A stretch of 64,000 bases of DNA, taken from assembly GCA_964019415.1 (NCBI GenBank), contig OZ025881.1:3366265-3430264 (forward strand), written 5' to 3'. Position 1 is the stretch's first letter; each line of letters opens with the position of its first letter. Under the pieces are notes generated by a model that made no database searches, was not told the origin of the DNA, and saw only the letters and a list, made by a program, of their open reading frames with translations. A program made the position numbers and the translations under genes. Shown here piece after piece: positions 1 through 14,800 of the stretch. This DNA comes from Ianthella basta. Its lineage: Eukaryota > Porifera > Demospongiae > Verongiida > Ianthellidae.

Positions 1-125
1 GTATGTAGGCTTTGCCGAAATATGAATTGTAGCTATCCCATTTGCCTAGGCATCTTCCTTTGCTGTCAGCTTCTTAACACTTGAATACCATGAAATCAGT
101 GAGCTTCTCTCTGTTATCACCATAG

Positions 126-530
126 GTATTCCTAGATGAGATTAACACAACATCGTGCCCAGGCTTGATGAAGGAGCTTCTTGTAGACAGATCATTTCAT
201 GGGAAGGTTTGTTCATTCAATAACTACTGTTTCAGTGAAATACTGCAGTAATGTTTGTTCTTTCTCACAGTGCCTTCCACAAAATGTGTTCATCATTGGT
301 GCCTGTAATCCACATCGAAGTAACAGTGTTGCAATGCATGAGAAGGTGGAAGAGTCTGAAGAATGTGATTGGGTCAAAGGATCCTACTATGTGCATAGAC
401 TGCATCCAACAGTGAGATGTCTGCTATGGAACTATGGGGCTCTAGATGAAGAACAGGAGGAAAGATACATTGAAACGAAGATGAAGATGGCTGTTAGCCG
501 GTATGGATCAAGCACCCCTTTAAGAGGAGG
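126..530 (+). CDS. RNF213-like exons 1-2: Walker B and sensor I of the first AAA module (AAA3-like)
   Basis: Exon 1 is 126-206 and exon 2 is 271-530 (phase 0 in, phase 2 out). Exon 1 encodes VFLDEINTTSCPGLMKELLV, a Walker B with the catalytic D-E pair and the long insert typical of RNF213 AAA3/AAA4. Exon 2 gives VFIIGACNPHR (sensor I with the conserved N), then HRLHP and LLWNYGALDEEQEERYI, which match the RNF213 motif following that AAA core. The Walker A of this module is upstream of the window. The first 125 bp are intron ending in a TAG acceptor. Confidence 0.85.
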
Positions 531-3500
531 GTAAGTGTCCTTCAATGTCCAGATGTATGGGAACATACTGGTAGCCTTCATAAGGTACAATGCATAACAC
601 ATCATTGCATAACATTCAGTATGGCTGAAAATGTTTATGGATATTTGCTTTGATAGATTGCTATATTATGGCATTTGATGGATTGTCTTCGATGGTTGTG
701 CAATTCTCATGCCGAAATGATGTTCTTAGCAAATAATTGCTTACAAATTTGATTAGTAAGCAGTGTAAACTCTGCTGGATCAGTTTCAAACCATGGCAAA
801 TCAATCCATGCTAGTACCTTAATGGAGCCCTAATAGGTCTCAGTTCTGTTGGGTTGCAAGTGCAGATGAAACATGATGGAGACGTATACAAGTCAATCCA
901 GCATAAGTGCCTTGTGGTATGTAGATCTGCTGATGTTCATCTGTTGCCAGTGATTTTGCACACAATTGTACTGTGTCACGACCAAAACACAGAAATGGCT
1001 GCTAAAATGTTCCTTGGTACATTACTGACAGCAGTATCAGAATTAGTCTTCATAGCAACTGTATACAGGCCGTTTGGATTGTTTCCCTCACTGACAAGAC
1101 TGTTCTTCTCGTATGTTTGATGTCCAAAACCCTCATACACAGCTCTTGATGGTCTTCAAACTCCATGCCATATGAATACACTAGACAATTTTTGATAACT
1201 ATGTAACTGTACTATAAGTACTATAACTATTGCATCATGTAATTCCAACAGTTGATAGCAGCAAATGTCTAACGTACTTACTAGTTACTAGTTAATAGTT
1301 ACTCCATCTACATCCATCATACTCTACTCAAATAGTAGTGGTTGGGCTAACTCTGTAATAGTGGCAACCATATTGCAATGCATATATACAGAACATGAAA
1401 ATTGACATGAAAGATGTGGGAATGGGCTAGAAGCTGAAATTAAGCCTATCTATCATGATCTATCATTGTTATTGACTTGCTTTAAAAATGCACACAGCAT
1501 TGCACACCATCTTCCTAGACCCATAGTGTGCTACAGCACTGTCTATTGAATGATTGGATGCATAGCAGATAAGGAGTGTGAGTAAATGTTTAAGTGCATG
1601 ATGTATACATATGGATTTTACAGCTGTGGACTGCATTTGTTTAGGTTTACAAGTGTTGGATGAGTGTTGCAAGTAAACTGAAATTTGTTTGATCAATTTG
1701 TACAACACCAGCCCTCTGTTGGAACAAGAAAGTAGCACAATCATGAATGGTTCGTCATCTCTATGATGTACCAATCCTAAAATCAGCATCCTGAGTGCTG
1801 GAGTACGCCAAGATCACTGGTACAATTCACAGACATTATGACTACATGTAATCTAAGCTTACGAAGCTTACGAAGTAGCCCTACTATCCTTAGAGCTTCT
1901 ACCTGATTCATGTTAATTGCAATTCTTTGTGCTTTCCACTCCTTTCATTCACTTTGCAGTACATAGTCTTGTGTACAACGTCCATGGTATATAGTCTGTA
2001 TGCATTGCACATTGTGAAAATGTTCAGTCGTCAGGGAAGGACTATAGGATTCAAGCTTAGCAAGAGGGTAGTGACTATACCACAAGTATGAATGCTATGA
2101 TAATCCGCTTTTGACCCAATTGTTGCCCATGCAACTATTTTGCCCACAGCTGTCACTTACACATTTAGCACAAAGTGTTCCCTTTTTCAAATCTGTGCAC
2201 ATTTACTGTAAAAAGGAACAGTGATTTCGTACTAAGTGATAGTAGCAATTCCAAGTGCACAACCTCCAGACCATGACAACCTTTCTTAAGGTAATAGGTA
2301 TGGCTAAAAGCTTCCCTTAGGGTACATTAATTTTGCCTATGTAACTCTCAAACCATAAATCCACCAAATTTGCCATAACTCGTTCACAGAAACGATGTTC
2401 CGTTATCGCTGCCATAGGAATCTGCCCAACATAATTCTCTACACGATGGAGCAAACCGCCTTTGAATCGGTTGTAATGCTTCAGACTAGATAGCTCTGCA
2501 ACACCTTTAGTACAAACAGTGGTATGCCAGAGTAAGTGCCATTGGAACATTTTGTACTCGCTTCCTAACCCAACGCTAGGAACAACCTTTATAATGCAGA
2601 ATCCAGTACCTTTCAAGCCGTGCAAGTGGAACGATCAGCCACAAGAGGCCGAGGTCTGCAATACTTCCCCCGCCATTCATTTAGAGGGCTGAATAGTTGT
2701 GGTTTCACACCTCATTTCACACCTGTCACCTTCTGTACCTACGGTAAACATTCCTGCTGCTAACAGTCAGCAATTACAATTCAGACCATTAACACTTAAA
2801 CTCTTAAAATCGCCAAATTTTCATTCCTTCATAACTTGTGTCAGCATGATAGTACAGACTTGGAGTTTGAGTTAAGATTTCTGATGATGAAGCTAACTCA
2901 ACCACTAAAAATGAAGGCGAACAAGTTTGGTCACTTTAGTCATACCTACCACCTTAACTACAATTTCATTGTAGCACATACTTGGATATCTTGAGCAGCC
3001 GCATCTTTGAGAGTCAGTGCTTGGTTCGTGAGTTTGCAGCAAAGCACTATGAAACACTTGGCATGGGTGAGGAAGAAGCAAAGGAACTAGCCAGGAGTTG
3101 TGTCAGTCAAAGAGACATTCAGGTGCATATCTTTATGAAAGTTTTGTTGTGTTGCATTTGCAAATGTTGTCATTCTCTTTCATTCCTCTTTGCAGAGGGT
3201 CTTTACAATGTATGAATGGCTGCTGATAACATATGATTTGTGAGCATTCTACACATGTACACAGTTAGACACAGCCTGCATACTTGTGAATGTTTGCATG
3301 TCCAACTACTGTGTGATAGTCTGATAATGTTTTCCCATATTTGCAAGCTAGTGTCAGGTATACATTGGGTGTCTGCACCAAGCTGTCTTGCTGCATGGAA
3401 AGCCACATGATTGTTTTACTGTGACTGGGCATACTGTCTGCCAGTACCCAGACCGCAACCATCTGCTGGCCATTTAATTGTGTTGTCATGCGCGGATGGG

Positions 3501-5740
3501 AAGGGGTCTGGCACATTACCTGAGATTGCTGTGAGGAATTGGCAACATAAAACTGGACCACGAGATCAGTGAAAAACTAAACATACATCATTGCACACAG
3601 TGATTCACAAGGAGCCTCACAAAATAAATCATGTTAAAGTTAATTCCATGCCAGTGTCAGCGATTTTGGCGTTCAGGAAAGGAAAATATGTTTCAGTCAA
3701 TGGCTACAGGAACGTGGCCATTTTCGCTGTTTATCTTTACTGTTTAAAACCATTTCTGACAAGCTTATTACTCTCTTTCATTTGTAATAGAAGAGGATCT
3801 AGCACTTTCTGGTGCCAGTGGTGACTCCTGCTCTCTCAGATTGCCCCAAACACTAGATTCACCATTCCTTTGCACGCAAGTTCTTTGTAGAAATATTGCA
3901 ACCACTCCAACATGATTACACAATGGCTTCATCGTGATCTCTGATCCCCTGATGCTTACCTCACATACATATTTGATAAATTGCATACATATCTGCGGTT
4001 GCATGGGTGGAAGAGTTCCCACTTAGGTAAATAAGTGCCAGACCCTTTCTAACCCCCCGATGACATCATCATATACCAATGGAGGGAACAAAAACAGTCT
4101 GGATATGACACTACTGCCAGTATACTAATCTAAACCAAACCTATGTAGCCGTTGTTCAAGTCATGACCTGTGTACCTGACCATTGGTCAAGTAGAGCAAA
4201 CACTACTGAGAATGAGGATGACAAAAGTATAAACTAGACCAACATTTAGTGGAGTAATCTTATGAATACATCGTAGATCCGGAATATATATTTTTATATA
4301 ATGAATATATATGTGTGTAATTATATGTACCACACTTGAAGGGGATGTATTAGGGGATATTTCCCGAAGGCCGAGGGATATATCACTAATACATCCCTTG
4401 AAAGTGTGGTATATGCAATACATATACCAATACCAACGAAACCATGTGCAAATAGGTGATACATGCCTAAAAAAGCGTGGTTCCTTGGTAAAGGTATATG
4501 TATGTATGTATTAGTTATAATACCTCCAGGAAGGATATGGCTGATTTATAAGGGCGGCAAGTGCCCAAGGGGGGAGTTCTTATCAATCAGCTATACCCCG
4601 ACTGGAGGTGTTTTAATTGATTTATTTCCCGTTGCTAGGTTTAGCTTTGAAATGAGGGCAGTGCGCCAGTTAGATTCGCATCTGTAACATGCCTTGTTTG
4701 GACTTCGTGAGCAATCTCACTTCTTTCCATAGTGGCAGTGTCGCAGAAGGAAGGCGAAACAGACGAGTAGCCATTTTGCACTACTGTATTCGTTTCTGTT
4801 GCCAAAAATTGACTTTCCAAGTAAGTTTGTTCCAGTTTCTTCAGGCCGTTCTGTGTTGGTGTCTAGGACACTTCCTCCTGCTAGTATTGTCGCATTGGCA
4901 ACATTGCTATTCGCCTCGGATAATTCTTCAGCAATTGTCTTTAGAGTTGCACTTTAGAGTGAAATCATGAGAAAGATGCAAACATATGCATGGACTACAT
5001 TCAACAAATGGTGTATATTTTTCATATACACTTGTTAGGCGGTATATGAAATGTGTGTAATTATGTATAGGTTAAACCCTAGCTTCTTAGGTGTTACAGG
5101 ATATCACCGAGGTGATATCCTGTAACACCGGAAGAAGCTAGGGTTTAACCTATTTGTAGCCTATCCCATATAGACAACATTCACGTGAAGATTCGGGTCA
5201 GATTTCGAAGAACCGTGCAAGAAGAAAAAGAAATCTACAGCTTTCCAGAACAGCCGACGACACGCTTCACCCCTCCAGTGTCGCCAGGCAAGATGTCTGA
5301 GATTTGTAATGGCTACGTTCCGCTGACCACAGTGAGAGCGACCAACTGGGCAGTTCGCACTCTGGACGAGTGGCGGGAAGAACGTAACAAGCGCCGCAGT
5401 GAAAGGTGCCCCTCAGGTCTCCTTGAGCACCCTGCTGCTGAATCTGTGGCTTGCTCGTTTTGTAGTGGAGGCTAGGAGAGCAGACGGAGATCCATATCCG
5501 CCTACCACAATCGCCAATTGTCTGGGCTTTCGCCAAGAATTGCGATCGACATTGCTCCAACTTCATGGACCGAGAAGGAGCCCTGGAAGTTCGATATCAC
5601 TATCTAACTGACATACATGTTGCACCGTGTACTCAACATTCACATAAAACAGCAGGCTACATGCCACTGCAGACAGTAACACATATCGACGCGTGCACAC
5701 ACACGCACACACGCAAACACATGCACACACACACTAGGCC

Positions 5741-5838
<98 letters not shown>

Positions 5839-8800
5839 TTTCAATTAGTGGGGTGACAGTTGTTCAGTGACCACATCCTGGGTGTTATTCTTCATAACAC
5901 CTAGGTGTTATGAAGAATAGCACCCAGGATGTGGTTGGATACAGGATATCTCAACTAGACAGACCCTTTGATCTTAAGCCTAACCAGGCTACAAATATAC
6001 CACACTTGAAGGGGATGTATTAGGGGATATTTCCCGAAGGCCGAGGGATATATCACTAATACATCCCTTGAAAGTGTGGTATATGCAATACATAAACCAA
6101 TACCAACGAAACCATGTGCAAATAGGTGATACATGCTTAAAAAAGTGTGGTTCCTTGGTAAAGGTATATGTATGTATTAGTTATAATACCTCCAGGAAGT
6201 ATATGGCTGATTTATAAGCACGACCCACAAGGGTGCGAAGCTCCCGAGGGGGGAGTGCTTATCAATCAGCTATATCCCGACTGGAGGTGTTATAATTGAT
6301 TTATTTCCTGTTGCTAGGTTAACACAGAAACCCAGTTAGGAGGTGTATATGAAAAATATACCACCTGCACTCAGAATAGGGATCAGTGTATATACAGTGC
6401 AAGTTACAATATACACTACTAATCTAAATACAGTGCAAGTTACAATATACACCACTAATCTAAAGTAAATAATATAATATAATATAATATAATATAAATA
6501 ATTCCCAGGGGGGTTGGCGGCCCTCATGAACATGTGCTAGGTATGGCTTTGAAGTATGGGAGATTTGAAGACTTTTAAATGAGACGGAATTTTTAATCAA
6601 GTCTTCATTCTTCTACAAGCAGCCTGCAAAATGCTAATATAAATGCACATAGAACACTTAATGTATGGGGCATTTATGTTGATGCATAGTGGTAGTAAAT
6701 AATATAATATAATATAATATAAATAAATAATTCCCAGGGGGGTTGGCGGCCTTCATGAGCATGTGCTAGGTATGGCTTTGAAGTATGGGAGATTTTAAGA
6801 CTTTTAAATGAGACGGAATTTTTAATTAAGTCTTCATTCTTCTACAAGCAGCCTGCAAAATGCTAATATAAATGCACATAGGAGAACACTTAATGTATGG
6901 CGCATTTATATTGATGCATAGTGGTATGTTGTATATTAATGCAACTGGGCTCGTTGAGACGTGAAACTTGGTGGACACGTCCAAGTGGTCCACCTTCCTA
7001 TGTTATTAGCAGGATTTCTTAATTAGTCTCAAAATGGACGACATGTGAGGTGTATGATTTATTTAACCAGCCAGGCCCGCTCAGTCATGACACTTGGTGG
7101 ACCTAGCCAGATAATCCAACTGGTCATGTCATTAGCAGGATTTCTCAATTAGTCGCAAAATAGCCGAGAAAAGCGAGGTTCATTGCATATCCCACCTACC
7201 CGGCCCCGCTAAGTCTTGATACTAAGTGGACATAGTTAGATGGCCCATTTGCTCATGTCATTAGCAGGATTGCTTAATTAGTCACAAAATGGAGGCGATG
7301 CTTTGAACAATCACATTTTGACACCAATTTGTAGGCATTTGCCGCTATGCTGGAGCAGAGCAGCACCCACATGTACACTTGCTCCCAACTATCCAGCCAC
7401 AATATCCAGTTCTATACCACCAATAAATAGATACAACCACCATCACCACCACAGTGGAAGTTGCAATGAGTAGTATATTATGTGCTACAGCTGAAAGAAA
7501 ACAGACCACCATGCACATCAGGTGCTGCTACCATATGCTACCACCACCACCACACAGTGCAAGTTACAATATTATGGCCACCACATGCATTCCCAGATGA
7601 AACGACCACCAGTGCCAGTAGAGTATCTGCGCCAGTTAGTCATAGAAGAAGACCACCAGCGCAAGTTACAGCCAGTCAGAACCTGCACCGCTGGCATTGG
7701 AGTGCACGCTGCAGCATGCAAATGTAACTTGCCTAAGGGCATGCCATTGAATTTCTTCCCATGCTCCCTCAATTCAATGGCATGCCCTTAGGCAAGCTTA
7801 CATTTGCTTGCTGCAGCGTGCACTCCAATGCCAGTGGTGCAGGTTCTGACTGGCTGTAACTTGCGCTGGTGGTCTTTTTCTTCAGCCATTGAGCGCATTT
7901 ACTTTCTGGCACATGTGGTGGTGCGAATGGTGTGCGTGCATGTGCTGGCTCGGGGCCACTGTAACTTGCACTGGTGCAAAGTTCTCCTGCGAGTGGCCAC
8001 CAATACAGACCAAACTTTCCCAGATTATGGACGCCACACACGGTCTTGATCTAAGGGGGGCGACTTGCGCAAAGAAACTCCTGCCGAGGAGCGCGCAGCG
8101 AAAAAACTCGAATTGACCGTCCACCATCTTGGATCAAAGGAGAAAAATATACGGATTTCCGGGCACACTCACACACATGCACACACACACACACACGCAC
8201 ACACACACCTATGCTGACAATACAAAGAAGAGTCTCAACCGTTGTCCGCGAACTCCTCCCACGAGCTTCGATGAATAGCGCCCAAACGTTTTCATTCATC
8301 GCACTCTGTACCCCATCTCAATATAAGGTGGTAGACGTGCTGAAATACGCTTCTGCCAAGGAGCGCACGGCGAAAACCCAGGATGGACTGACCGCATACT
8401 TTCTTCCAGATCTTGGAAGAAAGTATGCCGTATCCTAGGAGTTCACGCATGTGCAAGGATTGCACCCAAGCTAGCGTGATGCTGAAGCGGGGAAAAAAGG
8501 AAAGGGGGGTTGTCTTACCTGTCCAAGGATGCACGGTGGAAAAAGGTGGCCCATTCAGCTCAAAATCATCAGACTGTGGTGCACGCAGGTGAGCTTTTTA
8601 TTGGCCCAGCGAGCGAGGAAAACACAGAAGCACTAGCTAGCTAGCTACGTAACTATACATCACTGCTTCTGTGAAGATTTTGGAGGCAGTAGAACGCAGC
8701 TTTCAAGACATACGAGCTAACTCCATGCTCTTTGGTGGCATTGAAATGGTGTTTAGCGGTGACTTTTGTTGACTTTGCCTGCGAGCAAATGAGGTGGACG

Positions 8801-11800
8801 CATGCTTTAAGGCATCAAAGCTGTGGAAGCATGTAGAAGTTGTGCACCTATCCACAAACGTGAGTGTTCATTTGTATGCCGATACACTGGCTGGAGCTTT
8901 TGCGAATGTCCTGCTGAGAATCGGAAAAGCAAAAAAACTCATTGTCTCTGCAGCAAATTGTATTCAGATCCCACTGGGAGGTGGCATTGTCACAGAAACC
9001 TAGGATGAGCTCAAGGCTGCTGTTTTCGGCAATCTACCCTTTCATTTTCAGAATGCACTGTGGCTGTGTGAAAGAGCAATTCTTGCTCCGCGAAATGATT
9101 GTCACACATGTAAACAAGCAACTGTTGCAAGACTTCCCAGGTGATGAAGTTGTTTACAAATCCGTTGACACAGTACCAGACAAGCAAGCTGTTTTGATAT
9201 ACCCGACAGAATTCCTGAACTCATTGGAACCATCTGGAATACCACCACATATTCAGCAGCTGAAAGTTGGTGTGCCCGTTATGGTGTTGTGCAATGTTGA
9301 CCCACTACGTCTTTGCAATGGCACAAGATGCATTGTAAATAAATTCATGCGTAACTCCATTGAAGCCACAATCGTCACAGGCCCTATAATCATGGTGAAG
9401 ATGTCTTCCTACCAAAGATCCCGCTAATGCCATCAGATGTGAACCTTTTGACTCAAACGGCTACAATGTCCAGTGAGGGTTTGTTTTGCCATGTCGATCA
9501 ACAAAGCCCAGTGCCAAAGTTTGAAAGTCGCTGAGCTCTACCTTAAACTACCCTGCTTTGCTCATGGTCAATTCTACGTGGATTGCTCAAGAGCTGGCTA
9601 TCCTAACAACCTTTTTATTTATGCACCTGGTGGTGAGACCAGGAATGTTGATTATAGAGAAGTACTATAGCTATAAACATCAGCATGTAGCTACACAGTA
9701 ACATCTATTGATGTCTTTGTACACATAGAGCTTTCCTTTGTACATATAATTATAGCATTCCTTTGTACATTATATAGCTTTCTATTGCAGAAAGTCTCCA
9801 TATATACACACAGAAACCTTCTTACAGCTATCTGTTGTTTGTGTACAGTGATCTTCCATGTAAATTGCATGCACACATGGTAGGTCAGTCACACTGACAT
9901 CACCAGGCCAGCCTGGACTATCCTTTGCCAGAGCATGCATGACTAGCCAGTGCATTACTAGCTGGGGCTGAATAGCAATAGCATTACCAGCCTGTGTCCG
10001 ACCAGCCGGCATACGCCGAGCACACGGAGAGGCCCACCTGAAGAGCGGGTCTGTCCGCCAGTATGAATATATTATATAATGTGGAAAATTGTTTGTACTA
10101 CAGGTTTCAAAAGAAGAAAGTGACAGCGCACAAATGCTATGATAAAAGCGAAACTTGGCAACAACGTGCTATTCTAGTTGCACTGGGATTGGTGTACTAC
10201 TTCAGGCTGAACAAGGAGTTCAGAGAAGAGTACAAAGATAGGATGGAAGACATCTGTGGGGACATTAAATTCACTGAAGCCTTGGATGATGAGGTATTTA
10301 TAACATTTTTTATGTGCTGCAGTTACTTGTTCATGCACTTTGTTATATGAATGTCTATTCTGTCCAATGAAATAGATGAATTTCTACTGTGACACAATGA
10401 GGCTGCCTCCTGGTATAGCAAAGACAAAAGCCTTGAAAGAAAACCTGTTCTGCATCATTGCTTGCTGCTGTACCAAAACACCACTCATTATTGTAGGAGA
10501 GCCTGGCTCCAGCAAGACACTGTCTTTTAACTTAGCTGCAGCAGCTTTCAGAGGCATTGAGTCAAAAATGTAATCATTGTATATCTTCAATTAAAAGTGC
10601 ACATTATAAAATTGCCCTCTGTTTCCATTGCTATGCAAATATAGTGAACTGTTCAAGAATACCGATGTGTTCCCAGGATTTGATCCATACTACTACCAGT
10701 GCTCACGCAAAACAACTTCAGTGGAAGTGGAAACTGTCTTCAGACGAGCTGTGAACAGACAGAAGGCACATGAAGTCAGCAACAGTGACAAATTCCATTG
10801 TGGTATGTTGGACTCAGTGTAGTTTGAGATGGAATGACAGAGTGTAAGATAATTAAGCAGGAGAATAATCATGTAGGTCAAGTATCAGAGGGAATGTGTA
10901 TACACTTTCCACTCTAACCTGTAGGAAATTATTAGCATCATTCTTGTAGTTTAGGTTGTTTAGTTTCACATCCATTATTATTGTAGTTGTCTTTATGGAT
11001 GAAGCTGGCCTTCCTGAAGAGAGCATGGAGTCACTGAAGGTATGCTAGTATTGTATGGTCCAGCTTAATTTAGCTCTGAATGGCTTGATCACTATTTATA
11101 TTGTTCTTATGCAGGTTCTACACAAGTACCTGGATGATTCTGTGGTATCCTTTGTTGGCATCACTAATCACATCTTGGATGCAGCGAAGAGCAACAGGGC
11201 TGTGACCCTGTTCAGGCCCCGAGCAGCTGATGTGAGTTTAAGGCAAATTTAGAATGCATTAGTTCCCCAAACGCCTGATAGCAGGCTATTAGCCCATTAT
11301 GAGCAAATTTTAAAGTTTGTATCCTGCACCCGGTTGTGCAGAATACGACTATTTTCATTGCACATTTTGGCGTTCCTCGGTGACTTTTGTAGCTGAACAA
11401 CAAAGGAGATGAGTAACATTTTCAAGCTTTTTAAGCTGTCTTCAATGATGGTTCACAGGCTTTTTCAGACTCTGCACATGAGCTAATGCACAGAGCAAGA
11501 TGATGATGTTAGGTAATGGTCATACACTGTCTAAGCCTATTTTTTGACCTGTTTGACCAAATGAAAGGGAACAGTATTTGACACAGTCTCAATACTGGAC
11601 AGACTCCTTCTTGTGCCCACTCCTCAGTGTTTGGATTTGGGATTAAGCTATGTACACCAAGACATAAATTTTAGCAGTTGTTTGCATGCTGCGGGCATAA
11701 TCAGTAGACCAGTTTAAGGTGGTTAACAGAAGGCGCTCTGACTGCTGTGGGTGCTCTGACATTGACGTTTAGCTATAGGTTGGAGTCTTGTAGCCTGAGA

Positions 11801-14800
11801 GTAGACACGCACATAGTGCCTTCTGTCATGATGTCTAAAGTGGTCATTGTTGCTTACCTGCAAAAGATTTCATGACCATCCAAATGTGAAAGGTTAACAA
11901 TTATGTCTGAAAGAGCTTCGTTAAATATTCTGTGCCTGTGTGATACTATCACATTTCACCTGTATAGGATGTGAGTCAACTAGCAATGGGTTGCTTTGGG
12001 CTGACTGAAAGCTGTGGTCGCCATACAAAACGAATCATAGATGATCTTTGTGACAGCTATGGCAGCCTAGTTGGCAATGAAAAGTAAGTGCTTTACATGC
12101 ATCATACTCATAGCAAAATTACTCAATATATGCCTGTAATATTCCAGCTATCTCACAATGCACAAATGTCTGATTAGTGGCTAAAAGGGGAAGCAAACAA
12201 TGTAAGCAAATAAGAGAATTACCTCTCCCCCTCCTACCTTGTGTAATTGTAGTGTTTACATTGCCTATTAATAGTGATCATCCACGTCCATGCCTTATTA
12301 CGTACATAATTATATGTATTGAGTGTTAAGGCTTTTGTATAGTATACAGCATACTGAGTGCTATATGTATTAGTTATACCATGGCGCTGAGGTGTATATG
12401 GATGCACGATGCCCGAGGGCGAGTGTGTCTAAAATCCATATACACCGAAGCCCGTGGTATAAGCAATATATACCCCACCTAGCGCGTCTAGGCTCTTATT
12501 CGAAAGGCAGGCTTCTTCCAGGACGGCAGCTCTGAAGAGCGGCTGTCAAGTTTTGTTGAATTTGCAAGTGCTGTGAAGTGTTTGCCTGTTGTTTAGCCAT
12601 TGGAGCAAAACTCTAGGTGAAGTGATTGAGGCATCTGCAATGTTTTCGGCCTTCGAGAGGGTTCTTTGTGCTCGCTGTTCGACTTTCTGTTCTCTGTGAA
12701 ACAGTGCGTTCCCACTGCTGCAGTGAGTTTGAGTATCCTTGCGTATGAATTAGCGTACGAGCTTGCTGTTTCTTGTTTGTGCACTGTGTGGGTCGCGTAC
12801 ATGATTTATGTAGCTTGGCTACGAAGCGCTTTACGTTGTTGGCTTGCATGCATTGTTTGCAGCATGGTGGAGTGAGGTATTCTCCTTTTCAATGCTTTGC
12901 GGACTCTCCCAAAGCCACGCAAAGTTGAAGCTGACTTAAAGTTACTGCATTTGTGTGTGTGTGCTTCAGTGTGATTTGACACCTTCGTTATTATCAATAA
13001 CAATTCCTTGTTATCTTTCACACCTTCAATATTTGGCTGGGATATAACGGGATTTAAGCGCCCCTGTGCATATATAGGCTTCTTAGCTCCTGATATATCC
13101 TGGCTGGCTTGTTTACGTGATATGCTTCGCATGGTTGCCATGGCAATGGGGTATATGAAATGTTTATTATTGTGTATTATCAACTAGCTACTGTGTTTAA
13201 GATTTGAGCCTGATCCTGCTGATACCATGTACAATTCATGCTAATGAATGCATTAGCTATCAATTTAATTCTTATACATAATGACTACATGGTTTGAGCA
13301 GAATGTTTTGCCTGCGGCAGCCTCTATATAGTTTTCGTTTTGACATTTTGTTGTATGACTTTGTGTTACGCTTCCAGCAGTATAATATTATATATACTAG
13401 CAGAGTAGCCCGCCTTCGGCGAGCTATAGCGCCCGACACCTTTCCCCCGATGCCCTCAGCAACCATGTTATGTACTGCGACAGCTCAAAATGCCAATTAT
13501 TGGTTTAAATTGGAACGTGGGACGACAGTGAATCAAGTCTGGTAAAAACCGGAAGTCGATGGGAACAGTGAATGGAAAATGGTTGTTGTCCATGAAGGAA
13601 AAAGCAGAAGTGGAAGGATAACTCTCTGCGAACCGCATGATGGGTGCCGCCAACCCTGCTATGACCTGACCCCCGATGCCCCCAGCAACCACAGCGAGTT
13701 TAAAGGCGATGGAGCAAGAAACACGTGTGCGTATCATGAACACACACACAGACAGACAGACAGACAGACACTTTCGGTTTTATATATTAGATGTATGTAT
13801 GTATGTATGTTTATATAATGCGTAATCTGCGGTAGTATAAATGTGCTTGCATTTTTATAACAATTTATTGGCGGAAGTATTGAAGGTAGGGAATTATATT
13901 GTCGGCCATTTTGTTCTCCCACGCCGGAAGGACTGAGGGAAAGACTGTGAAACCGGCTTCCAAATGTCACTCCATGCAAAGCAAGTGCATTCTTACGTAT
14001 TAGTAAGGTGATAGAAGCCAGCCCACATCTTGACCACAACAAAGGTGCTTGTAATATAACAATAGCAATTGTTATTGCAAGGAATATAATACACTGCACG
14101 CATACACTGCAAACAGTTTCAGATATCTGAATTGGTATGGCCCAGTCTTCTTCAAGCTCTAGTGGTACTGTATATAACTCCAGCTTCTGGTAAATCAACC
14201 CTTGCACACCAGAAGTGTAGAGTGGGTTATGGTGCAAGGTTCTGCATACAAGAGAAAGATCTACCACCAGGATGGCGATGTGAGAAGAGGAGTCCAAAGT
14301 ACACACTGTGGTATGATGACAAGGGACACAAGTACAGGTCAAGCAGTGAGGTTGAGTATGCTTTGAGGGCACATGGATGGATTTCTGACACTGCAATCAG
14401 CGAGACAGAGACTGAAACTGGTGGAGATACCTCAGAGTATGAATCCTCTCCGGTGAAAATGCCACGAAAGCAGGATGTGTGAGTTTGTCATGAGTGCATA
14501 TTAATGCATAATGTAAATTGTAAGAACTAGCACATATACTATGCTTATGATACATCTGAATGTTGGTATAATCTATGAGTATACGTGTGTATGGAGAGGG
14601 TGTGTGAATCAGTGTATGCTGCATGTGATGGGTGTTAACCTGTCTTTGCATAGGGTGGCAGTCGAGCTTCCAACCAGCCTCTTTGTTGGACTACTGTCCC
14701 AATTTCAGCCCTTGCTTGACTCTGTCAGTGCTGTTCGAGGGTGCACAACACCATTCTGCAGAGGTAAATAGTAGCATGTGTGGCTTGTCATCTATCTATA

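Noticed and set aside
854..2625. Short frames in intron 2
   Set aside because: No domain and cannot be inserted between exons 2 and 3 without evidence; phases already match.
5565..5870. Frames through the CA tract (Thr-His and Cys-Val proteins), also at 18019-18322 and 29416-30022
   Set aside because: Pure microsatellite translation; no coding evidence.
13734..14396. 220-codon minus-strand frame
   Set aside because: Antisense to the MBD-like exon and the transposon left end; no domain, no splice logic.
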